Shown here: one piece after another, positions 12,601-24,000 of the stretch | Layout: each line of letters opens with the position of its first letter | Position numbering within the stretch: the first letter of the stretch is position 1 | Source: Watersipora subatra | Lineage: Eukaryota; Bryozoa; Gymnolaemata; Cheilostomatida; Watersiporidae | Assembly (NCBI RefSeq): GCF_963576615.1 | Contig: NC_088711.1 | Coordinates: 7,620,869 to 7,684,868 of the forward strand | Direction of reading: 5' to 3' | Length of the DNA: 64,000 nt | Made by a program: the position numbers and the translations under genes | Notes under the pieces: model-generated | What the model saw: the letters and a program-made list of their open reading frames with translations, nothing else | What the model was told of the DNA's origin: nothing | Databases searched by the model: none

Positions 12601-15600
12601 CTTGATCTACAACAGAGTCGACCATTTTTAGCAAGGAACTGCTCAGATAAGCTTGATCTACAACAGAGTCGACCATTTCTTACCAAGGAACTGCTCAAAT
12701 TGGCATGATCTCCAACAGAGTCGACCATGTGCCAATCCTGTTTCAACCCAAACCTTTTGCTAGTTCCTGTTGTGATATAAATTCTAGCTTTGGGAGGGGG
12801 CATAAGCTACAATGGATATCTTTTCGGCTGCATGGATGGTGCAAAAGCTGATTGGTTTATCAAAACTTGTTGCTTGGAATCAAACTTTTGAAAACATTTG
12901 CTGTTCCTGCACTTCTGTTTGCAGGACTAGTGGGATTCATCTATACTATGGAAAAATCCTCAAACAGATGGTTTGCGAATGACGGAGTGAAAGGAGTGAA
13001 CATAATGGCCGACCATTACAAGTCACTGACCAGTGTAACTACCATTATGTATAGAAATATCTTTAGATTACGTAACTCTGTTGTAACTGAGTCAAGAATT
13101 AAGAGGTCTATTGAATGGCTATAGATTGCTAATGAATTGATACGGGTCAAGCTTGAACTAAAACAGTAATCCGACTAATAAGATTATGAAGCATTGTTCA
13201 AACAGACCATATCACTTTAGCATTTAAAGGCAGCAGTGGTATGTGTGCCAACAAGGCAACACTCTCATAACAATCTTACATCACTATTTAAGACATAGAA
13301 GACTCACAAACAACCCTAGGCAACTGGATTGTTGAAATATCTCAACAATGGAGCAAACGGAAACAATTTGTGCAGCACTTTTGCACTCCATCACGCTTAT
13401 TCATGAGGGCCTATGTGACACATGATAGTAATATATGGGCTGCCTAATCAGCTGGTTAGTTGCCATTAGATTAGATGTGACTCCCTTTTGTGTGCTACCA
13501 AATAAGGCTAGCACTATATAACCATAGCGGAATGAGAGGTCGAGTTCAGAATTGAGCATAGAAAAAATGTGGAAAATAATCTCAAGCCTTATCTACTACC
13601 CTAGAACACTTTTATTTCGCTAGTATTTAGTTTCGTGAGTAGCACCAATGATATACAGCCCCCCAAGGATAGCCGACGGCTATCATATGGGCGGGGTTTA
13701 ATGATGGAGCTCTATTAGGATTGTGCTAGCCTGGGTTTCGGAGCAAACACAACTCTCGCGGGGCGGTCGCGTTGCTTTGTTAGGTTTTAGAAAACACGAA
13801 TCGCTGTTATCGTTTCATTAGCTTATTCAGCCAGTGGACCCCGCGGGTCACAATAGCAAACATTGAATTTCTGCAATGTAGGGGTAATACCTAACCAAAA
13901 TTATGTATTTATTCAAAATAAAACATTTCAAATTACCTACTTTTAGTAATTTTAAAATTGGTAAAGGTCGTAGTATATGCCTAAAGTTAAATATAATTAC
14001 CCGAACAACGGCGTTTTTTTTCTAGTTTTTGATTAATATTTTGCCACCCCTAATATAAAATGACAAAGTCTTTCATCGGTTTCACATTGTTTTACCTTGC
14101 CAATAAGATGGGACAGCAGGCAAAGCTGTGCAATGTAGTTTTCATACTCAAAATCTAAATGCGAAACCGAATTTGAGCTATTTTACGATTGTGACTATTA
14201 ATATTACGAATGCTTGTGAATGGCAACTGACTGATCATAACGGTGACAATATTGGGATACTATATTTATTTGACAACAAAATGAATTTAACAGATAAGTA
14301 AAATAACCACTATAGTTCATAATATTCGTAAATTTACAAGGTGCTTTATTCAGCATATTTGTTTGTTCGGGTGCCGTGTTCGGGTTAATCCCAACAGAGC
14401 TTCATCATTAAACCCCGCCCATATGAGCGCCGTCGGCTATCCTTGGGGGCTGTATATCATTGGTAGCACACAAAGTAAAATTTCGCTGCAACTTAATTTC
14501 GCAGCTCTGCTGAGTGCAAAAATATAGTGATGTGAAAATAAATGCAGTGGAACAAACAGATTAGATTCCTCAGGTCCAGTTCGCTAGTAAGAAAAAAGAT
14601 TTCAATTTGGGACTAGTTTGTATTTGTAAACCGCAGGTAGAAATGTGTGGGCGAGATAGATAATTCAATTTGATCGCTTGCTTCCATTTGTTTCTTGGAC
14701 TATCAATGACATCTAGGTCCCTCTAGATGACGATTTTATTGTGGATGTCAATGAAGAAAGCTATTTAATTTTGCGTTTTCGCTCGTTCGTTATGATAGTT
14801 TAGTTTCGCTCATGAAATTTTCGCGAAAAGGATGACTCCGCGAAAATGCGAAAGTTAGATGAGGCAAATACATAAGTGTCCTAGGGTATTACAGACTGCT
14901 GTGTTCACCATATGCTTACTATAGCATCAGTACGAACACCAGCGTGTCTAATTCTGTTATCACAGAACACACTTTCTTAAGTGTTCAGCAGTTATCTTTT
15001 GGTACTCAGAACAGGGTAGAATTGTGGAAACATCACTGTACAATATATTGTCAAAATGGGTCTCGTTACAGACATTATGTAAAGGTCTTGTAATGAAAAC
15101 ATCAGATGCATGCTTTGGCCTCATCATGACTGCAACGACAGGACACCGCCCTAAGCTGAATGTCAGTGCCTAGAAGCATTAGCCTGCGTAACCTATTTGA
15201 TGCAGTGTATATACTTAGCTGCTGAAATGGGTGTGCCAAACTGTAGGACTTCTATTTTTATTAACGTGAAAATTATTGTCATTATGATCAGAGTTTTATG
15301 ATAAATACTCATCAGTGGTAAATATTCAAAAAATATGTAGCAATTGATAAATTTCCTCTCAACTTTACAAAATGATTAATCTTGCCTTTTCTAGAGATTC
15401 CACTAATGAGGAGTTAAAACATAAAACTCAATTCTAGAATGGATAAGAGTGTCAACAACGCTATATCATATTAGCCTGGTTTAATATGATATACATAAAC
15501 TAGCAATAAACTCAGCACGGCATCAGGCACACTCGCTCATGGGAAAATAAACAGTTTGTCCAAGTATGAAACGGATGAGGCTTTTAAATAAGCCTAACAA

Positions 15601-18600
15601 TTATTTTGTTTCATCCAAATCTTAAGAACTGTCATCAAATGTAGTCAATTATGCAAGTATCAGTCAAGTCTATTATTACATTCTTACAATTGATAGCCTG
15701 TGGCCCATAGGTAGTTTCTATATGTAGGCAGTCTGTGGAGGGTCTTTGCAGTCTAAAACTAATAATACATTTGCATCTACGGTTGAAGGGGGCCAAAGGA
15801 TCGATAGATACAAATATAAAGAAGAGCTGTTGTCAACTCTAATGATAGATGAATATCCTAAAGAAAATGTAATGCTGGCAGCTGATGTTGATGACCATCT
15901 CATCAATATGCGATGATATGGGAATGATCATAATAGTGCATGGAAAAATGTGACTTATCAGTGGGAATGAATGAACATTGCCCAAAATAAATATGGAGAG
16001 TGCAATCGATCAAGCATACCAGTGCAACGGCTGAGTGCTCCGGCATTCAATAAAAACATTCGCTGTTGACACTGACGTGACTTCACATATCTCGGTCACA
16101 GTTCTCTATTTTGCCACTATGAAAACACTGCAAACAAACATTGCCTACTGTGTAGACTCAGACATTTAAAAGTGTGAATGTAACAACTGGAGGGACTAGG
16201 ACTGCACCGGCCCAGCATACCTTACTAGCCGGGCTATTAGCGTCCTCTTTTCGTCGTGACTCAATGTCATACATCCAGGAGTTTCAAAACGCTTTCTCAA
16301 CCAGTTGCATCTCTCCAAGTCATTGATAAACATATATTCTATACCAATCGATCTACAGTAAACATCCTGCAAAAAAATCATAAGGCAATGACTGTGAGTC
16401 GATGTACGTACATAACATCGGAAAGCTATATTACCATACAGCACAAGTACGACTTCATGAACACGTTTCTACCTCAAGATACCGGTAGATGGTCGGTAGA
16501 TGGTCGTATGCAGTTATGCTAGACACTATTACCCACTATTACCGACAGTGCTGCATATTACAAGGTATCATCAGTAGAGTTTAACAGCTGTAGATCGATA
16601 TGCCTTATTAGTTTGCGTGAAGCAGTTTAATTAGATTCTGACAGTGCCTAGCAAACGCAGGCATTGGCTGAGATAAGCTAAGATGAGCACAGATATATGA
16701 ATTGATGCAGGAATGTGGGCAATGCTCGAGCCTGCAACAATCATCTGGGTCATGCTAAAATGGGTGAAACACAGTGCCTGGCTAATGTGACAAAAATTTA
16801 ATAGACTTCTTCGCTCATTAGCTTTTAAGACAATAATCAATGCCTGCATGCCATTATTCAATTCTTTATTTGTGATCTCGATTGAAAACTGAGATTTCTG
16901 TTCTTAACTAGAAATGGTAAACAGCAATATTTCTTTTTGATGCAACATATGCTCAATGTACCATCTGGAAGAATGCTTAGGTCATTACTGTGGCTAATAA
17001 AAAAATTACCAATGACTCGATGCTGAGCAAACTTTCTTAATTGGTGAATCAGAGAAGAGATCCGTTAGCTAAGATACCCTCGAGTGTTCAACATTGACAA
17101 TGATACCATAACAACTGCGAGAAATCACCAAGCATCCATGAGAGAAATAAATACTGTTAGAGGAGAATTATAGCGAGTTCCTGCTTTCTCTCACATGACC
17201 AACAATGGCAGGTGAGCCCGCTTACTCCATGCTTTCCATCAAACAATTGGAGGAGAGCATAAGACTGCCAACTAGTTCCTCTTTTAGTAATTATAGCGAA
17301 TGGTCTCAAGACCAGCAACTGTCTCTTTTTGGACTAACTAGAGCGGGTGAGCATGAGACTACCGACTCTCTCCTCTCTGACTAACAACAGCAGACGAGCA
17401 TAAAACTGTCTACTCACCTCGAGTCTAGAGATTATATCTTCCAGTCGCAACTCTTGCTCCTCTCCTCCAATAAATGTAATTGGAGGCAGCCGAAATACTC
17501 TGTTCAAATCAGAGTCATCTGCATATAAATGAACAGTGTTTGAATGTAACTCAAATATCAACAAGGCAAATGATATTTTACTAGAGTTAGTCACAAGGCT
17601 TCACACGAAGAGAAACCCATAGTTCTAACAAAGCTGCTTTCTCAATACAGAAAGAGTATAAACAGAGGGCACAAAGGAGAATCACAGTAATGGTAAGGAG
17701 AGACAAATCATTATCAAGCCAGCTTAGCTTACACACCAAAGGAATATTTAGCAAGCTGCAGGGCTGGCGGCGTTTTGGAGTCCAAATCAGCGCTGCTGAT
17801 CCCCAGCGGGTCTAGCTTTGCAATGTGATGTCCTGCCACCTAGCAAAATATATTCCAAAACAGGCGCAGTTGTACTTGTCAACCCTTTCAGCTGATGTCA
17901 TGTTGCAATAAAACAGAGTAACAAATGGCAGACTGTAATACTAACATAGTTAGCAAAGCAATCTGATACTTACCTGATACGAACGAATGAGGGCTTGCAT
18001 AGAGAGATGGTCTTGCAAAACCTTTTGGCTTACTTGTGATGGCAAACTGGATGGTATGGGTGTGCCAACAGCTGGTACAGGAGAATGAGCCTGTCCAGGA
18101 GGTGCCCCTGCTACAGTACCGCGAAAGAATGCATCCCACGACTAAAATCAAAATATATTTTTCTTTAATACAGCAAAAATTACAAGAAACACACAAAGAG
18201 TGTTAACAAAGTAAGCAATCCATCTTCTGTACATTGTAGCTGTACTGAATTTCTGATCTGTTACAGCAACATAAAACTGTATTACATACAAAAAATTATT
18301 CGTCACAGCATACAATGATTAGGCATACCAGCAAAAAACACAGCATTAAATGTATTGGTTAAAAATGGAAACTATGTTAAGTAGAATGTGTGAGCATAAT
18401 TAGCCTGAGAGTTATCTTCTCGGGTAGAGAGGCAGCTAATTGCAACACATTGCATCTACACACCTTCACCAACATTCGCTCTCTTGATTAACTTTATTAA
18501 GCTCGGGCACTATACTTAAAATGGCTAAAGTAAAATACGCGTCACCAACAAGCATGCTCAGTTATAGTCTGCAAGGGTATGACAAAATATGGCATCAAAT

Positions 18601-18919
18601 GCAGTGCTTTATCTGATAGCACAAATATCGAGGGACGTTAATGCACCGGATAAAAAGCAAATGATAAGACTACGTAACCTTTAAGTACACTTACCTTGTG
18701 AACACTAGAAGGATCCTGTTGCCAAGCATCATACATTTCTTCAATGTAAACTGAAGAGCTGCCATTGAGAAACGGTTCAGCAGACGCTGCATTCAACAGT
18801 CGCACTGAACGTGAGATATTTAGTCCTTTAGCACATAATGCTCCAGATTGTGCCACTCTTACATTAGTCCTTGGCAGTGTACTTGCTGCCAAATTGCTTA
18901 ACGTCCTTATTCGTAGCAT
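689..18919 (-). CDS. OGDH: 2-oxoglutarate dehydrogenase E1, mitochondrial (3' end outside window)
   Basis: Thiamine-diphosphate E1 subunit that decarboxylates 2-oxoglutarate in the mitochondrial TCA cycle. Exons, 5' to 3': 18919-18695, 18141-17974, 17839-17737, 17518-17418, 16366-16221, 12554-12399, 8798-8585, 6626-6470, 5663-5455, 4296-4144, 3713-3491, 2686-2583, 2327-2153, 1813-1640, 1117-915, 837-about 689. All joints are GT-AG and keep frame, giving about 887 residues; animal OGDH is about 1020, so the last roughly 130 lie off the left edge. The first 47 residues are Arg/Ser/Ala-rich without acidic residues, as in a mitochondrial presequence. Family blocks in order: [89 protein letters not shown] (thiamine site), [82 protein letters not shown]. 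The donor of the 8798-8585 exon (GTTCGT) is weak; the last donor could be at 688 or 692. Confidence 0.97.
1146..1280 (-). repeat. 27-bp minisatellite, five copies, in OGDH intron 14
   Basis: Unit tggaggcagcaagagtacat followed by actgcag, about five copies, beginning 29 bp upstream of the exon that starts at 1117. On the gene's strand each unit reads as a pyrimidine-rich run (ctcttgctgcctccactgcag, split here only by the unit border) ending in CAG, which resembles a 3' splice site. Because 27 is a multiple of three, the array is open in several frames on the plus strand (Gly-Ser-Lys-Ser-Thr repeats); I do not regard that as coding. Confidence 0.9.
2868..3112 (-). repeat. 33-bp minisatellite in OGDH intron 11
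   Basis: Unit atgaactaccgcctgcgtga followed by cttacatattgat, about seven copies with some truncated. It lies about 180 bp upstream of the exon starting at 2686. Read on the gene's strand, most units contain GTAAGT, the consensus 5' splice donor, followed eight bases later by a CAG. The Asp/Tyr/Arg repeat peptide on the plus strand is an artefact of the period being divisible by three. Confidence 0.9.
3714..3923 (-). repeat. 70-bp tandem repeat abutting an OGDH splice acceptor
   Basis: Three copies of about 70 bp; the third has small deletions. The motif ctaaag (CTTTAG on the gene's strand) recurs at 3714, 3784 and 3854, exactly 70 bp apart, and the first of these is the acceptor of the exon starting at 3713. 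The repeat therefore carries two extra copies of the acceptor hexamer into the intron. Confidence 0.9.
6958..7398 (-). repeat. 40-bp minisatellite, about 11 copies, OGDH intron 7
   Basis: Unit aatggcaggaccaatgagaa followed by ggtaagatgagagagacagc. The array sits about 330 bp upstream of the OGDH exon starting at 6626 and is strongly pyrimidine-rich on the gene's strand. As 40 is not divisible by three, all three minus frames stay open across it and give Leu/Ser-rich repeats of 130-150 residues. These are a by-product of the array and not real proteins. Confidence 0.93.
7447..8331. mobile_element. 885-bp TTAA-flanked element with long inverted repeats, copy A
   Basis: Both ends read TTAA-AGGTTGACTTGCAA (right end inverted, with small changes), and the inverted arms match for about 190 bp. 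No intact reading frame is visible inside, so it is non-autonomous. TTAA duplication is known for piggyBac and Kolobok elements; I cannot choose between them. A same-length copy in opposite orientation lies at 40413-41297. This copy is in an OGDH intron. Confidence 0.88.
9811..9880 (+). mobile_element. tRNA-derived SINE-like segment
   Basis: Box A match TAGTGTAGTGG at 9818-9828 and box B-like GGGATCGAATCT at 9861-9872, with tRNA-like spacing of about 33 bases. There is no intact tRNA cloverleaf, so I read it as a SINE head and not as a functional tRNA. It lies in an OGDH intron. Confidence 0.45.
9980..10150 (-). repeat. Dispersed repeat family R1, partial copy
   Basis: Shares ggcgttgcacaggtattaaa, a segment with paired words around GCCTGGCA(C/T)ATTGCCA, and a gacattgcg word with the copies at 43455-43770 and 47228-47560. 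The orientation matches the 43.5-kb copy. The element type is not recognised. Confidence 0.55.
10213..10275 (+). mobile_element. tRNA-derived SINE-like segment
   Basis: Perfect box A (TAGCTCAATGG, 10216-10226), then gaggttccgagatcaaatct as a degenerate box B region. The upstream 70 bp (gagtatttt ... gcccaatga) resembles the sequence next to the SINE-like segment at 44125-44178, so both belong to one family. Confidence 0.5.
10921..11110. repeat. Degenerate 22-30 bp tandem repeat in OGDH intron 6
   Basis: About seven diverged units built on ttagctcaacaatatagcta, with lengths varying between 22 and 30 bp. It lies mid-intron, about 2 kb from the next exon. Confidence 0.8.
12517..12727 (-). repeat. 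OGDH: 52-bp tandem repeat spanning an OGDH splice acceptor
   Basis: Four copies of about 52 bp (one is 51). The copy nearest the coding sequence contains the real boundary: intron end GTTGTAG, then the exon start at 12554 encoding [12 protein letters not shown]. The other copies lie upstream in the intron and repeat the last intron bases plus roughly 38 bases of exon, each with its own acceptor-like TGTAG or GGAG. Use of an upstream copy would add about 52 bases and break the frame. Confidence 0.92.
13646..14462. mobile_element. 817-bp TIR element with 7-bp target duplication
   Basis: Inverted ends of about 80 bp begin CAATGATATACAGCC and contain GGGCGGGG. Direct repeats GTAGCAC flank it at 13639-13645 and 14463-14469; a longer duplication does not fit. 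The interior shows no transposase. Related ends occur at 36366 and 49275. It lies in the OGDH intron between the exons at 16221 and 12554. Confidence 0.88.
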
Positions 18920-21030
18920 TGTTATAATGTCTGTGTTTGTAGAATCTGCGTTTCATATGCTTGGTGATGCACCTGGCAGTCGTGAAGTGATCTACGGGCA
19001 CCTGAATGGTGAAAGAAATAGCCAAGCCAAAAGAGCAATCATGAACAGTCAATATTGAACCAAATGATGATCTTATCATACAGATATTATAAAATCAACA
19101 GACCCATCTTTGAAGGAATTAAACGATTTTATTGACACTTGTTTTAAGGATGATCGTCCACAAACACGGACCAAATCCAAGGGACAATCTTTGGCTATTG
19201 CTAGTAACCGTGATAAATTTTTAAATAGTTTTATACCAAGAACCACTCTCGAACTTAGAATTTAATCATTTTTTATCAATTGATCCTGATGGTCCCCCCT
19301 TCCGCCTCGGGGCGGTCTAGAGGCTCTACTTTAACATGAATATGCTGTCGATATGTCTTGTTAAAAAATAATCGGTAAATTGAAGCTCAAGAACATGTCG
19401 TGAAGCTTATATGATTAAGTAAATTCAAGAACATGCTAATTGAAAGTTACTCTCACCACATAGATTGAAACAATAAGTTTCAGTACAGCTATTTACTACT
19501 AACATCTTCATTGTTTACCAGAGTGTGTACCCAAATAAAGATTGTCATTCGTAGCTCACTATAACGTCTAGCGTTCAAGGTTGTCTCTAATGTTTGTAAT
19601 AGCTCTACAGCAATAACAATGAGATAATCGTTAAATGCAAGAACAATAATTCAATGAAAATCAAAAGTTTCACCGATAATTGAAATGAACATCTCGTAAT
19701 CGTATATAGAGAACTTCTTGGTGGTGCTAGAAAGTGGTACGAACATTTTATGTGATGTATGTATTTCATAAACTGTATGGTACTAGGTCTGTAACTAATT
19801 TTTTATAATTCAGTGTTCAGAAGGATGTAAAATTTTTAAGAAGCATATTCGTGTATTCCTTAGTAACAATGCAAATATTTCCCTTACTCTAGTCTACGAT
19901 TTTACATAGTAGCTTTCGTCTACTGATCAAAGATTTCTTTTAATGTTCAAAATAAGTTGCTAGTAAACAATGATTTTGTGATATATGTGATAAACAATCG
20001 GCTATATGTGATAAACACAAAAACATTACCTGCTATGAATCGTAAGCGTAATGGACCCGGCGATTTCGTATGTTAGTGTAGAAACTAGTTAGCACTCACT
20101 ACAGGACAACTCCCTTTAAACCATTGGCTATCCTTGTCATAAAGCAGCGCCTGTTGATTTGTAAAAGAACTCTGATACACCGTAGCATGGCCTCGCGATT
20201 GATAGTTTATTGGTTTAAATCGTGCAACCCACAATACGATTGGAGTATTGACTAAAGGCGTGCCGTTTTCTAAGTACCGCCTTTAACTCATCAGTCTTGA
20301 TCGATTTGGTCGTTCAAAACGGTTTCCGATAAATATCATATACCCTAATGTGTATGAGTATAAGATAGCGATCGTTATAAAGCAAATGTTTATACTTGTG
20401 TTCCAAAGACAAATTTACTTATAATCCCAAATAGTTTGAACAGAAATTTTATTTGCCATTTCCAAAAGGTTATTTATAAGCATACTTGTGCAGATTACTT
20501 TGTCACATTACAAATTAATATTTTAACAGAATTTAGCAGACTAGAAAATAGACACGCATATTCTTATTTGAAGAAGCATAAACATGTTTTTGACATCGAA
20601 TGTATTTTTCCTTTTTCATAAACTAGCTTATCTTGCCCGCTTATTTTTAGTTTTTCTTAATGTGCATTAGGCTACCTTTAATATTCCATATTGCTAAGTT
20701 CGACAAACAAGAGTTGTGATTTTAGCAAAAACATTTAGGGTTAGTCAGTTCTCCAACATCTTTTAGTTCTATTTTCTTTTAACGACAATTGTGCACAGCA
20801 ATTTGGGCTGGTCTCAGCAGATGTTGGATGACTTAAGCAAGTAGAAAGGAAACAAAACGGAATGAAGCAAATAAATCACTAATTTTCAATCTGCATCATT
20901 TCTATATGCATCATAAACAGTGTATTGAATTTCTTTATGTATGTACATTGAGCATGAATGTTTATACATGCCATGAATACAGTATAAAATACACAAACAT
21001 GATCAGGCTAGTGGTGGGCAAGTCTACAGG
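18920..21030. other. Intergenic: OGDH upstream region
   Basis: About 2.1 kb between the OGDH start codon and the polyA signal of the EF-hand gene; both genes run leftward. It must hold the OGDH promoter and 5' UTR. I see no clear TATA box, exon or transposon end. The short GC-rich palindrome-like run near 19290-19320 is the only compositional oddity. Confidence 0.6.
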
Positions 21031-21036
21031 TAGACT

Positions 21037-21042
21037 TTTATT
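21037..21042 (-). promoter_or_regulatory. PolyA signal of the EF-hand gene
   Basis: AATAAA on the minus strand, 24 bases after the TGA at 21066-21068. It supports the short last exon (encoding S-N-E-L-S-Y-I-D) as the true 3' end. Confidence 0.7.
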
Positions 21043-21065
21043 AAAAAGCATAGAAATAACCAGTG

Positions 21066-24000
21066 TCAGTCTATATAAGATAGCTCGTTGGCTGCGAAGA
21101 GGTCCAGAGTTACTTTCAAGGTTTCCTCCATTCAAACTTACACAGATCATATATAAAGTCACAAAATGCAGGATAGTCAACATCATTCCTTAAGCCTTTC
21201 TTTACGCCGAACCTCTCTGTTATCAAATTGGCTTCTTGCTCAGAAATCAAGGACCATAACTCCAACTCCATTAGTACTCTCTTAAATTGAGATGCCGCAA
21301 TGAAACCGTTGTGTACTCGATCAAAGTCTTCAAATAGGGGAAAGAGTTGCATTCTTCTTTGTCGAACCTGTAAAATAGCGGTGAGTTGAGTCTTTTGAAT
21401 TCAACACTGTGGAGAGCCAACTAATGTTAACATACAGGGGAGGTAATTATCCATATCATCAATAACTTCACACAAAGGTGAAAGTACTAGACCAACCAAT
21501 AACTTCTTTCACATATTAATTACTTAATACAAGTTGATTATCTTGCATTCTGTGACTTTACATGCCTTCTGGAGAAATTAAAGTTTGATTTAATTTAAAT
21601 TTTATAAAATTCTACCTATAGATTTTCCTGATCATGTTTGTGTATTCTATACTTTATTCTTGGCATGTATAAAAATCTATGCTCGATGTATAAGCATAAA
21701 GGAATTCAATACACTGTTAATGATGCATATAAAAACCTACTACATGTATAAGTCATTTAAAATATCATACCTGAAACCTATCTTTTATCTTTTAAAAAAG
21801 CTCACTTTGTATTAGAACATATTTACTAATAGCACACGAGTGAGCAACTCCTCAAAGATTACATATGATGTCTACCTAGTTTACTGCTAGCAGTCGCTGT
21901 GAGAGTCTTTAACAACATCGATGGACAAATAATGACTCTGCGATCTTGGCTGGACATGTCTGTTCATTGGCAAGGGAGCCTGGACAACTGGAGACATGCC
22001 CAGTCGCTGAGAGCAATTTAAAGTAGGAGGTCATTCCTATCACCACAAGCGGCCATTTTTTGGGAACTAAACCCAACATCTTGTTTTCAGATCTAGTATT
22101 CTAGACAACCAGGCGACGGTAACAACATAGCATTCTGTGAGAAGAATAAAACACAAATAGTTATTATTATTATCATCATACAACTGATTAAAAGTATAAC
22201 TGTTACCTTCTCAGCAAGTCGTTTCAAAGCTCCGACGCAGATCTCGCTATTCTCATCACTCATCATATTCATTTGCCAGTCGACGGGAGGCTTAAACTGT
22301 TCCACTTCTAGCAGCGGAGCCTTCTCAAGCTGCTTAGTCGTGAAGATAGACTCGATCTCATCGGAGAACCTTACCCAGTCGACATGGTCGCGTACGTGTG
22401 AGGCATACCTACAGTTTATACTCACAATGAGCGTCAAGAATAAGTAGACACGATATTGCATGCTAGGGGATAGTTATACTGTTACTATAAGGTGTTGAGG
22501 TTTGTTTCACGTATAATCATAACACAGTGCAATACATGTATGACAACAATGACTTTTGTAAATTGATGAGAACTTGTCACCACGTGATTATGCACAACTC
22601 TGTACATCGTCTGACCAACTATCAGTTATGCATTCCTGTGGAATACCTACTTAACCTATGGAGAGGGCAAATCCCAGATAATTAACTCCTCTGATTGTGA
22701 GATTACTACTTTAAGTAAAGGAGAGTAATTGTAAATGGCACAATGAGTAGCAGCAACATGAGTGTTGGGCTTACCCCTTCTTATCTCACTATAATTCAAG
22801 TGAATAGCATTTTGGGAGCAAATAACTCCAAATTTATGCATTTATTGCAATTCGCCATGAATTGTAGGTGAAACAAACTTTAATCGTAGCAATAGAGATG
22901 GTACCTAGTAAAAGAGTTTAAAAATACTACTTACTTGTCTTCTAGAATAGCGTACTCAGTTTCTGTAAGACCAAACTTGCAGAGGTCTAGGGCTCTCCTA
23001 AATGAAATCTTGTGCATTCTTCCTGACCTGAGCTTGTCATAATCTCTCAGCCATTCATGCACGCGTACTCTGTCCTTCACCACCTACAATCATGCAACTC
23101 TATGGTTTTACCATTTATCCATGTTAAAGTTATTAACTCTATGGTTTCAGCTTTGTGATATGTTAAAGTTGTTAACCAAACGTGTTATTTCTTAATATAC
23201 ATGTAATTATATAAGGTAACATTGAACAAAGGTAGCGGAGAGCTTTTCGTTAAAACATTTTTTGAAAGCTAATGGTTTTTCTACCTTCCACTACAGCATA
23301 TATGACTTACAACTTTTTTCCCAATAATATTGGTTTTTTATTGTGTGGCATATCATGACACTGAAAAAATAGCCATAAATCTTAGATTTTACTATCACCT
23401 AAGCTTTCAAGGTAATGAAATGTGTGAAGAAATATAAGTTGCACCCAGAGACAGTAGGAACTGCAGCTATTGATGTACACCTTTCACACTATTTACTCCG
23501 CATCTGTTACGGTTTGTATAAGCTAAATAAAATGTAACTGTAAAAAAAATGTACTAAAAATCATGCGCCAAATATTTATTATGTCAATATATAGTGATCG
23601 AGCCTTTTCACCTTAGTTTTCATTTTGAGTAACAAGGCCTCCAAATCTGTGGCAGGGTCAATCTCTGCAAGTCGTCTGCCCTCATTCGTTTGTCTAAGGC
23701 CCTTCAGCCTCTCCAGATACATAAATGGTTGAGGATCCTGTGGCATCAGTTCTGAGAGAAACTTCATGTAATTAAATCCAGTGTCATTGCAGTACTTGGC
23801 CTCCAGTGCTGCCATCTCGTCTTCAGTGGCATGTAACTCCAGCATCATCAGTGCCTAGCAACAACGATTGCGTCTTAAAAAGGAGCATTTATGTGCTGTT
23901 TTACATCAGCTGCAAAAAACATCCTATAAGTGGCATAAGGATTTAGAATTGTTACAAACAGGTAAGTTGTTGGCAGGTTGCCACAGGTTTACTAATAACC

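Noticed and set aside
15718-15906. Possible extra exon between OGDH exons at 16221 and 12554
   Set aside because: The flanking exons join in perfect phase and match the family without a gap; neither strand here shows OGDH similarity.
18765-19058. 97-codon plus-strand frame
   Set aside because: Antisense of the first OGDH exon and its upstream region.
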